64,000 nt of DNA, taken from NCBI GenBank assembly GCA_034925905.1, contig JAYFRL010000014.1, forward strand, positions 1 to 64,000, read 5' to 3'. The notes beneath the pieces are model-generated. The model had not been told where the DNA came from and did not search any database. It was given only the letters and a program-made list of their open reading frames with translations. Of this stretch, positions 10,195 to 18,315 are shown piece after piece. The DNA is from JAYFRL01 sp034925905. Its GTDB lineage: Bacteria > Bacillota > Clostridia > Lachnospirales > Anaerotignaceae. The position numbers were made by a program, and so were the translations under genes. Each line of letters begins with the position of its first letter. The first letter of the stretch is position 1.

Positions 10195-11508
10195 TTATTT
10201 TTCTTTTATTTTTCGTTCAAGTTCTGATATAAGAATTAAGACCTCTGTGTCCTGTTCTAATTCTTTTTCTATTTTAGTGCAGGCGTGAATAACCGTCGTA
10301 TGGTCTCTTCCGCCAAATTTTTCGCCTATTTTAGGAAGGGATATGTCTAAAAGTTTTCTTGAAAGATACATGGCTATCTGGCGTGGATAAGCTATATTCT
10401 TAGGTTTTTTGCTGCTTTTAATATCATCTTTTTGGATATGAAAATGGTTTGCGACAATTTCTTGAATAACGTCTATATTTATTTGTTTTTCAGTGTTATA
10501 TATATTTTTAAGGGCTATTTGAGCTGAATCAAGGTTTATTTGGTTTCCGGTAAGCGTTGAATATGCGACTATTCTTGTTAAAGCGCCTTCAAGCTCCCTT
10601 ATATTTGAAACTATTGAATTTGCTATGAATTCCATAACATTCTGCGGAACGGTTAAGCCTTCCCTTTCAGCTTTTTTCTGTAAAATAGCAAATCTTGTTT
10701 CATAGTCCGGAGGCTGTATATCTGCTATAAGACCGCAGCCGAAACGGCTTTTAAGCCTGTTTTCAAGCGGATTGATTTCGTTTGGCGGACGGTCGCTTGA
10801 AATTATTATTTGTTTGCCGGATTCGTAAAGAGCGTTGAATGTATGGAAAAATTCTTCCTGGGTGCTTATTTTTTTAGCCAAAAACTGTATATCGTCAACT
10901 AAAAGAACATCTATATTACGGTATTTATTTCTTAAATCCTCAGTTTTATTTTCGGCGATGGCTTTAATAACCTCGTTTGTAAAGGTTTCGCTGGAGGTAT
11001 ATATTATTTTTGTGTTAGGCTTTTGGTTTAAAATATAATGTGCTATGGATTGCATTAAATGTGTTTTTCCAAGCCCTACATCGCCATATATGAAAAGAGG
11101 GTTATATGCTTTTCCCGGAGCTTCCGCAACAGCCAAAGAAGCGGCATGCGCAAAGCGGTTGCTGTTGCCCACAACAAATAAAGAAAAAACATATTTTGGG
11201 TTAAGATTGCCCAAAGCCGCCCTTTTTTCCTCTTCTTTTCTTATGTAGGTTTCAGCAGGCTGTTCGTCTGTATGCACAAGAATATTGTAATCTATTCCGC
11301 TTGACTGCCTTAAAGCGTTTTTTATTATCCCTATATAGCGTTTTTCAACCATGTCCTTATAAAAGGGATCTCCTATAAGAAAAATAAAGTCCCTGCCTTT
11401 AATGGCGTAGGGCTTAAGCGGTTCTATCCATGTATTGAAGCTTACATCTGAGATTTCACCCTCTATTAATTTAAGGGCGTCCTCCCATATAGTTTGAATT
11501 TGCTCCAT
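10195..11508 (-). CDS. dnaA: Chromosomal replication initiator DnaA
   Basis: DnaA is the AAA+ initiator that binds DnaA boxes and melts oriC. The 437-residue protein has domain I (about 1-80), a short linker, Walker A GDVGLGKTHLMQ, Walker B VLLVDDIQFLA, the sensor segment ENRLKSRFGCGL, and a domain IV helix-turn-helix ending in GGRDHTTVIHACTKIE, the DnaA-box recognition signature. Start ATG 11508 follows TTAGGAGGTACATC. It heads the minus-strand dnaA-dnaN-yaaA-recF block. Confidence 0.99.
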   Translation of the reverse strand: MEQIQTIWEDALKLIEGEISDVSFNTWIEPLKPYAIKGRDFIFLIGDPFYKDMVEKRYIGIIKNALRQSSGIDYNILVHTDEQPAETYIRKEEEKRAALGNLNPKYVFSLFVVGNSNRFAHAASLAVAEAPGKAYNPLFIYGDVGLGKTHLMQSIAHYILNQKPNTKIIYTSSETFTNEVIKAIAENKTEDLRNKYRNIDVLLVDDIQFLAKKISTQEEFFHTFNALYESGKQIIISSDRPPNEINPLENRLKSRFGCGLIADIQPPDYETRFAILQKKAEREGLTVPQNVMEFIANSIVSNIRELEGALTRIVAYSTLTGNQINLDSAQIALKNIYNTEKQINIDVIQEIVANHFHIQKDDIKSSKKPKNIAYPRQIAMYLSRKLLDISLPKIGEKFGGRDHTTVIHACTKIEKELEQDTEVLILISELERKIKEK

Positions 11509-11591
11509 GATGTACCTCCTAAAATCAACTGCTTGTACCTAAAAATAAAGATACAACTATATATATAAAATAAGTAATAATCCTATATATA

Positions 11592-11622
11592 ATAATAACA
11601 AAATTTGAAATTATTATCAACA
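11592..11622 (-). promoter_or_regulatory. dnaA promoter overlapped by a DnaA-box-like site
   Basis: On the minus strand TTGATA (11620-11615), a 17-bp spacer and TATTAT (11597-11592) form a plausible sigma-A promoter 84 bp before dnaA. The 9-mer TTATCAACA (plus 11614-11622) covers the -35 element and is identical to a site in the oriC gap, which suggests autorepression by DnaA. Confidence 0.55.
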
Positions 11623-11682
11623 TAAGCCTTATATTTTCAATAAAAAAAAGATAATTTGTTTTTTAATAATTTTGAAATATTC

Positions 11683-11711
11683 TTGACTAGGAAATGATTA
11701 TTTAATATAAT
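11683..11711 (+). promoter_or_regulatory. Sigma-A promoter of rpmH
   Basis: TTGACT (11683-11688), a 17-bp spacer and TATAAT (11706-11711) lie about 60 bp upstream of rpmH. It is one of the best promoter matches in the window. Confidence 0.85.
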
Positions 11712-11772
11712 GTTATAAGTGCTTGTCCATATGCGGGAAGCTAGGCTTAAACATTAAGGAGGTGTGAAGCTG

Positions 11773-11907
11773 ATGAAAATGACGTTTCAGCCAAAAGTAA
11801 AACAAAGAAAAAGAGAACATGGTTTTAGAAAAAGGATGTCAACTTCAAACGGAAGAAAAGTTTTACGTGCCAGAAGAAGAAAAGGCAGAGAAGTATTATC
11901 AGCTTAA
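11773..11907 (+). CDS. rpmH: 50S ribosomal protein L34
   Basis: The 44-residue reading frame begins [18 protein letters not shown] and ends in [11 protein letters not shown], the very basic, highly conserved L34 protein of the large ribosomal subunit. Length is exactly that of the family. A strong ribosome site AAGGAGGTG lies 9-10 nt before ATG 11773. It opens the plus-strand arm leading away from the origin, followed by a terminator-like hairpin and then rnpA, the universal rpmH-rnpA order. Confidence 0.97.
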   Translation: MKMTFQPKVKQRKREHGFRKRMSTSNGRKVLRARRRKGREVLSA

Positions 11908-11942
11908 CTTTAATATCTTTTGATTATACTTTAAGTATAAAT

Positions 11943-11970
11943 AAGGCCGCTTATTGTGGCCTTTTGTTTT
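11943..11970 (+). terminator. Hairpin and T-run between rpmH and rnpA
   Basis: AAGGCC and GGCCTT pair around a 9-nt loop and are followed by TTTTGTTTT. It probably attenuates read-through from the strong rpmH promoter into rnpA, lowering rnpA relative to L34. Confidence 0.65.
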
Positions 11971-12005
11971 CCACATTTAAGCTCTGTTCGATTGGAGAAA
12001 TTTAT

Positions 12006-12359
12006 GTGCATTTTACCGAATCGTTAAAAAAAAGCTTTCAGTTTCGATATGTATATAGCAGAGGCAAATCCCTTGCAAACAAATATCTGGTTTTATACGT
12101 AATAAAGAATGGCAAGAAGGAAAACCGCCTCGGTATTTCCGTGAGCAAAAAAGTTGGCAAAAGTGTTGTCAGAAGCAGAGTAACCCGTCTTATAAAAGAA
12201 AGCTACAGGCTTTTTGAAAACAATGTAAAAAATGGCTACGACATTGTTTTTATAGCAAGAATAAGCTCTAAAGATGCTGATTTTGCCGATATAAATAAGG
12301 CTCTTAAAAGCCTTATAAAAAAACAGGAATTATATGAAAAAAAAGAAGAATGCACTTAA
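12006..12359 (+). CDS. rnpA: Ribonuclease P protein component
   Basis: RnpA is the protein cofactor of RNase P, which trims the 5' ends of precursor tRNAs. The 117-residue protein has the family motif [20 protein letters not shown] (RNR-type region, about residues 42-61) and [13 protein letters not shown] near the N-terminus. The frame is open back to a TTG at 11964, but GGAG (11994-11997) sits 8 nt before GTG 12006, giving [10 protein letters not shown], the normal start of RnpA. A yidD-yidC pair follows. Confidence 0.95.
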   Translation: MHFTESLKKSFQFRYVYSRGKSLANKYLVLYVIKNGKKENRLGISVSKKVGKSVVRSRVTRLIKESYRLFENNVKNGYDIVFIARISSKDADFADINKALKSLIKKQELYEKKEECT

Positions 12360-12374
12360 AAAGAAGATGGTTTT

Positions 12375-12587
12375 GTGTTAAGCAGGTTTTTTTTGGTTTT
12401 AATACGTTTTTATCAGTTGGCAATTTCGCCGTATAAAAGGCCGTGCTGTAGGTTTAATCCAACATGCTCGGCTTATGCCTATGAGGCAATTAAAAAATAC
12501 GGCGCTTTTAAAGGCGGATTTCTTTCCATAAAAAGGCTGCTTAAATGCCACCCTTTCCATAAGGGCGGATATGACCCGGTGCCTTAA
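12375..12587 (+). CDS. yidD: Membrane protein insertion efficiency factor YidD
   Basis: YidD is a short membrane-associated protein that assists insertion by YidC. The 70-residue protein carries the family block [23 protein letters not shown] (in pieces: YQLAISP, CCRF.PTCS.YA) and [14 protein letters not shown] at the C-terminus. It starts with GTG 12375, 15 bp after rnpA, with only a weak purine-rich ribosome site, so it is probably coupled to rnpA translation. The rnpA-yidD-yidC order is standard. Confidence 0.93.
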   Translation: MLSRFFLVLIRFYQLAISPYKRPCCRFNPTCSAYAYEAIKKYGAFKGGFLSIKRLLKCHPFHKGGYDPVP

Positions 12588-12632
12588 ACTCCGGGCAAAG
12601 TGCAGATTTTTTATTTTAAGGAGGATACTTAG

Positions 12633-13667
12633 GTGGTTGACGGAATGCTTCAAGGTTTAGTGTCGTCGGGTTTTGTTTTGGTGAAGTCGCCAGGAGTTAT
12701 TGTTGGGCCTATTGCAAAGGTTTTGGGCATTATCTACAATATATTTTTTAATTTTATATATGGAATATCTGAGCATAGCTCGCTTGCAATAGCTATAGTT
12801 CTTTTTACTTTGTTTATAAAGGTTGTTTTAAGTCCGCTTACATACAACCAAATGAAATCAACCTATAAAATGCAGAAAATTCAGCCTGAGATCAATAAAA
12901 TAAAAGCTAAGTATGAAGGCAAAAAAGACAGGGAATCTCAGCAGAGAATGGCTTTTGAAATGCAAGAAGTTCAAAAGAAAAACGGCATAAGCATGCTTGG
13001 CGGCTGTTTGCCGATGATTATCCAGCTCCCTATCCTTTATGCGCTTTTTTATATTTTCCAGCAGGCTTATATGTATATAGATGTTATAGGCGCGAACTAT
13101 ACAAGCATAGCGGATATAATATTAACTATTCCGGTGGATTTAAGAATGCAGGTTTTCACTCCGTTTGCCGAGGCTGTTGCAAAGACTACAAAAACAGCTG
13201 TGGATTTAGGGGTTCAATCGAATGTTGTTTCAATTATAAGCCAGATATCGCTTTCGGATTGGAGCGGGATTTTAGCTTCTTTAGGCGATTATGCCTCTAA
13301 ATTAAGCCCTCTTCTTGAGCATAAGCATGCTATAGAATATATATTCGGCATAAGCGTTATAACAAAGCCGGGGCTTTCCTTCCCTGGGATATTAATTCCT
13401 ATTCTTGCTGCGTTTACCACGTGGCTTTCTTCAAAATCAATACAACCGAAAAGCGCTGATAAAAACGACCCGAATTATATGATGACCCAGACAATGACAT
13501 GGATGATGCCGGCTATGATGGGCTTCTTTTCTATAACCCTGCCTTCAGGCCTTGGTATATATTGGTCTGTAAGCAATCTTTTCCAGATTGCAAACCAAAA
13601 AATCATGGAAAAATATTTTAAAGTTAAAGAAGAAAAAAAGAATGAGGGGGCAGGCTCTAATGGATGA
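12633..13667 (+). CDS. yidC: Membrane protein insertase YidC/OxaA
   Basis: YidC inserts and folds membrane proteins with or without Sec. The 344-residue protein has about five membrane helices; the first long conserved block is IAIVLFTLFIKVVLSPLTYN, followed by the basic cytoplasmic loop around QKIQPEINKIKAKYEGKKD and a hydrophobic block GGCLPMIIQLPILYALF. The C-terminal end is Lys/Glu rich. Unlike many Gram-positive paralogues no clear lipobox is seen. Start GTG 12633 lies 8 nt after AAGGAGG; ATG 12645 is possible. Confidence 0.95.
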   Translation: MVDGMLQGLVSSGFVLVKSPGVIVGPIAKVLGIIYNIFFNFIYGISEHSSLAIAIVLFTLFIKVVLSPLTYNQMKSTYKMQKIQPEINKIKAKYEGKKDRESQQRMAFEMQEVQKKNGISMLGGCLPMIIQLPILYALFYIFQQAYMYIDVIGANYTSIADIILTIPVDLRMQVFTPFAEAVAKTTKTAVDLGVQSNVVSIISQISLSDWSGILASLGDYASKLSPLLEHKHAIEYIFGISVITKPGLSFPGILIPILAAFTTWLSSKSIQPKSADKNDPNYMMTQTMTWMMPAMMGFFSITLPSGLGIYWSVSNLFQIANQKIMEKYFKVKEEKKNEGAGSNG

Positions 13668-14298
13668 AATTATAAAAGAGGCCAGAACCGTTGAAGAAGC
13701 TATAAACGAAGCTCTTTCCGAGCTTTCAGCAAGCAAAGACGAAGTTGATATAACTGTCCTTAACGAAGGCTCAAAAGGTTTGTTTGGGGTTTTTGGTTCA
13801 AAAAACGCGGTTGTTAAGGTCGTAAAAAATTTTAACCCTGAAAAGATGGCTAAGGATTTTCTTAAAGAAATGTTTCTTGCAATGGGCATTTTGGTTGATA
13901 TAAAAACCGAGTTTAGGGAAAAACAACTTTATATAAACCTTAAGGGCGATGATATGGGGATTTTGATAGGCAAAAGAGGTCAAACCCTTGATTCTATTCA
14001 ACATTTGGTTACCCTTGTTGTTAATAAGGGAAGCGCTCCTTATGTCAGCATAACACTTGACACTGAAAATTATAGGGACAGGCGCAAGGAAACCCTTGAA
14101 ACCCTTGCCTTAAACCTTGCAAAAAGAGTTAAGCAAACAGGCAAAAACATAGTTCTTGAACCGATGAACCCTTATGAAAGGCGGATAATACATTCCGCTC
14201 TCCAGAACGACAGATATGTAACTACATACAGCGAAGGAGAAGACCCTTTCAGAAACGTGGTTATAACGCTAAAAAGGCACGGAAGAGACAAAGATTGA
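13660..14298 (+). CDS. jag: RNA-binding protein Jag (KhpB/EloR)
   Basis: Jag/KhpB is a cytoplasmic RNA-binding protein linked to cell elongation and is usually encoded after yidC. The 212-residue protein has an N-terminal Jag domain (VEEAINEALSELSASKDEV, GSKGLFGVFGSKNAVVKV), a KH domain with GILIGKRGQTLDSIQHLV, and a C-terminal R3H domain with MNPYERRIIHSAL. ATG 13660 follows GAGGGGG and overlaps the end of yidC by 8 nt. The frame extends further upstream inside yidC, but that part lacks homology. Confidence 0.94.
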   Translation: MDEIIKEARTVEEAINEALSELSASKDEVDITVLNEGSKGLFGVFGSKNAVVKVVKNFNPEKMAKDFLKEMFLAMGILVDIKTEFREKQLYINLKGDDMGILIGKRGQTLDSIQHLVTLVVNKGSAPYVSITLDTENYRDRRKETLETLALNLAKRVKQTGKNIVLEPMNPYERRIIHSALQNDRYVTTYSEGEDPFRNVVITLKRHGRDKD

Positions 14299-14305
14299 TT
14301 TTATT

Positions 14306-14334
14306 GCCCGATGTTTAAAATATCGGGCTTTTTT
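14306..14334 (+). terminator. Intrinsic terminator after jag
   Basis: The stem GCCCGAT / ATCGGGC is followed by TTTTTT. It separates the yidC-jag unit from mnmE. Confidence 0.85.
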
Positions 14335-14354
14335 AATAAAACGGAGGGCTTTTT

Positions 14355-15752
14355 ATGAAAAGCGTCGGTTTTTTTGATACGATAGCCGCAATTTCCACTC
14401 CACCCGGAACGGGCGGAATAGGCATAATACGCATTTCGGGAGACAAAGCCATATCTATTGTAGACGGCATGTTTAAAAGCAATTTCGGTAAAAAAATAAA
14501 GGATATGAAAAGCCACAGCATGGCTTACGGCAAAATAACGGATAAAACAGGAAGTGTTTTAGACGAAGTTTTAATTTCCGTTATGCGTGCGCCAAACACA
14601 TACACAAAAGAAGACGTGGTTGAGATAAACTGCCACGGCGGAGCTGTCGTGCTTAAAGGCATTTTAGACGCAGTGCTTAACAGCGGGGCAAGGATGGCGG
14701 AGGCCGGGGAATTTACAAAGCGCGCTTTTTTAAACGGAAGAATAGACTTAAGCCAGGCCGAAGGCATTATAGACGTTATAAATTCAAAAACAGAGCTTTC
14801 GCGCGATTTTGCGCTTAATGCGCTTTCAGGCAAGCTTTCGGAGTCCGTAAATTATATTAAAGACCGGCTCCTTAAGGCTGCGGCGGCAATAGAGGTTGCA
14901 ATAGATTATCCCGAATATGAAATAGAAAAAGAAGACAAAACCGGGCTTATGTCGCTTTTTAACGAAGCGGAAGCAAAGCTTTCGGTTATGATACAAAATT
15001 CGGATATGGGCAGGATAATTAAAGAAGGGCTTTCCGCGGCAATAATTGGCAGGCCAAACGCCGGGAAATCTTCTTTTTTAAACAGGCTTTTAAACGAGGA
15101 ACGTGCAATTGTTACAGATATTCCGGGGACAACAAGGGATATGCTGGAAGAATTTATAAACCTTTCCGGCATACCCGTAAAGTTTATTGATACGGCTGGC
15201 ATAAGAGATGCTCGTGACGGAGATATAATTGAAAAAATAGGAATTGAGCGCAGCTTAAAGGCGGCTGCTGACGCCGACGTTATAATATTTATGATAGACG
15301 GCCAAAAAGGCATTTCTGATGAGGATGTAAAAATTTTAGAGCTTACGCGGGGCAAAAAAATAATTGCGCTTATCAATAAATGTGATATAAAAAGAGATAT
15401 TGATAAAAAAATATTATATGAATATGTTCCCGAAGAAAATATAGCTGAGGTTTCCGTGCTCAAGGATATGGGCGTTGAAAAGGCGCTTGAGAGGCTTAAG
15501 GAAATGTTTTTAGGCGGAGACATAAGCTTTGCGGACGCCGCTATGGTTTCAAACGCAAGGCAAAAGGCTGCGCTTTCCCGCGCTCTTGAAAATGTTAAAA
15601 AAGCCAAGGAAAACCTGATGACCGATGTTCCTGAAGATATAATATCTATGGACATTATGGAGGCTGTTTCCGCTATCTCGGAAATAACAGGCGAAAACGC
15701 GGATGACGCTTTGATAGATAAAATTTTTTCGGAATTTTGCATAGGAAAATAA
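14355..15752 (+). CDS. mnmE: tRNA modification GTPase MnmE (TrmE)
   Basis: MnmE with MnmG installs the carboxymethylaminomethyl group on U34 of certain tRNAs. The 465-residue protein has an N-terminal folate-binding domain (AAISTPPGTGGIGIIRISG), a helical domain interrupted by a G domain (P-loop GRPNAGKSS near residue 232, TTRD switch, DTAG, NKCD), and the terminal FCIGK whose Cys is diagnostic. Start ATG 14355 follows CGGAGGG. Its usual neighbours mnmG and rsmG are not next to it; the gene is closed by a strong terminator. Confidence 0.97.
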   Translation: MKSVGFFDTIAAISTPPGTGGIGIIRISGDKAISIVDGMFKSNFGKKIKDMKSHSMAYGKITDKTGSVLDEVLISVMRAPNTYTKEDVVEINCHGGAVVLKGILDAVLNSGARMAEAGEFTKRAFLNGRIDLSQAEGIIDVINSKTELSRDFALNALSGKLSESVNYIKDRLLKAAAAIEVAIDYPEYEIEKEDKTGLMSLFNEAEAKLSVMIQNSDMGRIIKEGLSAAIIGRPNAGKSSFLNRLLNEERAIVTDIPGTTRDMLEEFINLSGIPVKFIDTAGIRDARDGDIIEKIGIERSLKAAADADVIIFMIDGQKGISDEDVKILELTRGKKIIALINKCDIKRDIDKKILYEYVPEENIAEVSVLKDMGVEKALERLKEMFLGGDISFADAAMVSNARQKAALSRALENVKKAKENLMTDVPEDIISMDIMEAVSAISEITGENADDALIDKIFSEFCIGK

Positions 15753-15786
15753 AAAAAGCTTAAAGATTTTTCTTTAAGCTTTTTTT
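15752..15786. terminator. Bidirectional terminator between mnmE and the 15.8-kb gene
   Basis: A 15-bp stem centred on GCTTAAAGA / TCTTTAAGC with TTTT loop and A/T flanks serves the convergent genes on both sides. Confidence 0.88.
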
Positions 15787-16036
15787 ATTTTAAACCGTCC
15801 AAAAGAGAAGACGCTTTTTCAAAATCCTTCTTTTTCACAAAAATATTATATGTGGCTAAATCAGGCAGGCCAAAGCTGTTAAGGGTAACAGCGCCTCCAA
15901 AAATAATGTTATCTGCCATCCGGCTCCTTATGCTCTCGGTTTTTGTTTCATAGTAGATTTTATTCAGGTCTAGCAGATCCAATATTTTATTGAACAAAAC
16001 CAAGTCGTTCCCCGAATATATTTTATCATAGAACAA
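15785..16036 (-). CDS. Small hypothetical protein, DUF2007-like
   Basis: This 83-residue soluble protein has a short alpha/beta pattern: ILDLLDLNKIYYETKTESI, then a glycine-rich centre, then YNIFVKKKDFEKASSLLDGL. The last block resembles the small ferredoxin-like DUF2007 'putative signal transducing' proteins, but similarity is weak and function unknown. The frame runs to GTG 16045, which overlaps the AAGGAG ribosome site; TTG 16036 is 8 nt from it and is the better start. It is the last gene of a minus-strand group with the DUF1847 gene. Confidence 0.6.
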   Translation of the reverse strand: MFYDKIYSGNDLVLFNKILDLLDLNKIYYETKTESIRSRMADNIIFGGAVTLNSFGLPDLATYNIFVKKKDFEKASSLLDGLK

Positions 16037-16055
16037 AACAAGCACTCCTTTTTAA

Positions 16056-16691
16056 TCAATCCGTGCTATATTCGCCAAACATTTTTTTATAATATGAGTT
16101 TGCCTTATAAAGAGCGGCGGCGGTGTTATGCACCAAAACCCTGTCTTTGGTTAACAGAGTTGTGCAAAGAGCTTCGGAATATTTATAAAACATACTGTCA
16201 TGCCCTACGCAAAGTCCAACAAGAACATTAAACTCCGTTTTTTCGGCATTAAGCATTTGCGCCTGCAATATAGGGTTGCAGATTACGCTGCCCGTAGAGT
16301 TGCAGCCGGTTATTCCCATGTCATCCTTCAAAACTGTTCCCGCCTTGCAGCTTATTCCGTAAACCTCGAAGCCGTGGGAGCGTAAAACCTTTGCAAAGGT
16401 GCGCGATTCAACGAGAAGGCTTAGGCAGGAAGCCACGCCGATTTTTTTATAGCCCATTTTTTTACAGAAATTTACAATTTCGTCAACCCTAGTCCATTTT
16501 CCGCTGCCTTCCTCTTCAACCTCGGCCGCGGCAACTAAAACCCTGGAGTTTTCCTCCGAGGCATATCTTTCAAGCGAAAGGGAAAGCTCGCCCTCTTCAA
16601 TGTTTTGACCAACGCAAGCTGGCGGTGTTTTTCCGCCTGGTTTTCCGCAGCCGAAAAGACCGCAATCCATGCATGAAAATTTTCGTTCCAA
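16056..16691 (-). CDS. DUF1847 cysteine-rich metal-binding protein
   Basis: The 211-residue protein starts with a cysteine cluster, CMDCGLFGCGKPGG, and has further conserved Cys positions (GVASC, GISCKAG, ITGCNSTGSVICNP, VLVGLCVGHDSMF). This pattern matches DUF1847, a family of predicted metal- or cluster-binding proteins common in anaerobes with no assigned reaction. The NPILQAQMLN segment and the C-terminal NTAAALYK are also family-like. Starts at ATG 16691 after AAGGAGGC; it may be co-transcribed with the two flanking small genes. Confidence 0.8.
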   Translation of the reverse strand: MERKFSCMDCGLFGCGKPGGKTPPACVGQNIEEGELSLSLERYASEENSRVLVAAAEVEEEGSGKWTRVDEIVNFCKKMGYKKIGVASCLSLLVESRTFAKVLRSHGFEVYGISCKAGTVLKDDMGITGCNSTGSVICNPILQAQMLNAEKTEFNVLVGLCVGHDSMFYKYSEALCTTLLTKDRVLVHNTAAALYKANSYYKKMFGEYSTD

Positions 16692-16704
16692 AATTAAAGC
16701 CTCC

Positions 16705-17188
16705 TTAAAGGTTTTCAGATTCTAAAGGTATTATTTTAGCTAAAGTGTTGTCATCAACATCTATTCCGTATGCTCTAGATATTTGCCCTATCATTATTCC
16801 AAAAACACCTCGCATTTCTCCTATGCCAGAGATAAATATCCAGTTGTATATATTTCCCGAGAAGCATGCTTGGTCTTTAAAGATTTTGTTATCAGGACAT
16901 CTAGACAAAAACCTATTACATGCAGATATCATTTTTCTTATGTATGAACTCAGATTAGAACCGATTTCAGAATCCATTAATTCGTGTGTTAAAAAATCTT
17001 TTATTTCTTTTACTGACATTATACATGGATATACAGTTTCGTACTCGTATTCAGAATATAAAATCCTTTGGGATTCAAGAAAGATGAAGGTCCTTTTTTG
17101 CAATATCACGGTCTCTTTTTGTAGGCTCCCATGAAACACCAAAAAGAGATGTCGATATTCCTGTAATTTTTATATCTTTAAATTTCAT
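16705..17188 (-). pseudogene. Frameshifted conserved hypothetical gene
   Basis: The reading frame is broken. A good start (TAGGAG, 8 nt, ATG 17188) begins MKFKDIKITGISTSLFGVSW and continues to about ..RDRDIAK, then hits a stop. The continuation lies in another frame: RTFIFLESQRILYSEYEYE through to PLESENL at 16705. Removing one A from the A6 run (plus-strand T-run 17094-17099) would join the two into one protein of about 160 residues. From memory the joined pattern (GVSW near the start, then FLE..R.LY and a C-terminal RKMISACNRFL helix) recurs in a small family of unknown function. It is either a real frameshift, phase variation, or a homopolymer sequencing error. Confidence 0.75.
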
Positions 17189-17224
17189 ATGCATTTCTCC
17201 TAGAATATAAAAATAGTATCTTTT

Positions 17225-17677
17225 TTATTCCAACTCAAAACCCTTCTCTTCAAGCTTTAAAACAGCTTTTTTAAGGCTTCGTTCCTCTGCCTCGCCAAAG
17301 AGCCTGAAAATAGGTATATTATATGTTGTGAAATCCTGGCTGCATCCGAATATATATATTTCGTCTTTATTTTTTATTGAAAACCAGTTATATATTTTTT
17401 TATTTTTAAGTGTGAAGCAATCAAGCTTAAAAAGGGCTTTATAAAAAAGACCTTTGTTTTCATAATCGGGCATAAGGGTTTCAAAAAACTCGTCATAAGT
17501 TATAAGTTCTCCCGAAAAACCTTCAAAATCCTTTTTAACGGAAGCTTCGCTAAAATCCTCGAAAGAAGAAATGCTTCCGGGCACGAAACTGTTTAAATCG
17601 GGGAAAATGGCAAAAATATCTGTGTTAAGATATGCGTTTTTGGTTTTTAACTTAAGCCATTTTTGGTTTGGTTTCAT
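17225..17677 (-). CDS. Hypothetical protein
   Basis: I do not recognise this 150-residue protein. It is soluble, Lys- and Phe-rich, opens MKPNQKWLKLKTKNAYLNTD and ends in a Lys/Glu-rich helix (ERSLKKAVLKLEEKGFELE). No signal peptide, membrane helix or metal motif is visible. ATG 17677 is preceded by an A/G-rich stretch GGGAGGTCAAAAAAA, a good ribosome site. It may form a unit with the broken gene downstream. Confidence 0.6.
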   Translation of the reverse strand: MKPNQKWLKLKTKNAYLNTDIFAIFPDLNSFVPGSISSFEDFSEASVKKDFEGFSGELITYDEFFETLMPDYENKGLFYKALFKLDCFTLKNKKIYNWFSIKNKDEIYIFGCSQDFTTYNIPIFRLFGEAEERSLKKAVLKLEEKGFELE

Positions 17678-17833
17678 TTTTTTTGACCTCCCAACATAAT
17701 ATAATTATTTTAAACCAATTGCGTATAAATGTAAACAACCTGGAATTTAATTTGAGGTTTTTCATTTGCTTTACATAATGCACTTAAAGATGATAAAATA
17801 AATATACTATTATAAAAAAAGGAGCTGAAAAAT

Positions 17834-18295
17834 ATGGCGTTTTGTGAAAATTGCGGAGCTGAAATTAAAGAAGGCGAAACAAAATGCCCGTTCTGCGGCA
17901 AAAAAACAGGTTCTGTTGACGATGTTTATACGGTAAACCCGGAAGACGTTGTTGAGCTTAGCGGAGAATCCAAAGATAAAAGCGAAAAACAAGCTGAATC
18001 GGCAAAAACCATAGATACCATGGAAAAGCTTATGGCTGCTGCGGCCTATTGGAGCTGGCTTATAATTATACCTTTGTTTTTCGGCAGGGACAAGGAATTT
18101 GTAAAGTTTCACCTTAACCAGGGAATGAACCTTTTGGGTCTTTTTTTGGTGCTTTATATTTTAGGCAGGTATATATCTTTCATATCAATTTTAATGATAG
18201 CAGTGTTTGTATTTGCGATTATGGGCACAATAAATGTTGCAAAGGGAGAAATGAAAGAAATACCTTTAATAGGCGGGTTCCGTCTTTTTAAATAA
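17834..18295 (+). CDS. Zinc-ribbon membrane protein (DUF4870/Tic20-like)
   Basis: The N-terminus is a zinc ribbon (FCENCGAEIKEGETKCPFCG, about residues 3-22, two CxxC pairs), followed by an acidic linker and a membrane domain. AAAAYWSWLIIIPLFFG and the cytosolic KFHLNQGMNLLGLF segment match DUF4870/Tic20-like small membrane proteins (FHL.QG motif). Function is unknown. Start ATG 17834 follows AAAAAAGGAGCTG. It is 20 bp upstream of the dehydrogenase homologue and probably co-transcribed. A promoter-like TTTACA - 18 bp - TAAAAT occurs about 55 bp upstream. Confidence 0.75.
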   Translation: MAFCENCGAEIKEGETKCPFCGKKTGSVDDVYTVNPEDVVELSGESKDKSEKQAESAKTIDTMEKLMAAAAYWSWLIIIPLFFGRDKEFVKFHLNQGMNLLGLFLVLYILGRYISFISILMIAVFVFAIMGTINVAKGEMKEIPLIGGFRLFK

Positions 18296-18315
18296 AAAAA
18301 CCGGGAGGAAAACAA

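Noticed and set aside
17085..17100. Programmed -1 frameshifting at A AAA AAG in the broken 17-kb gene
   Set aside because: A -1 shift leads to a frame that does not encode the conserved C-terminal half; a +1 shift or one-base deletion is needed.
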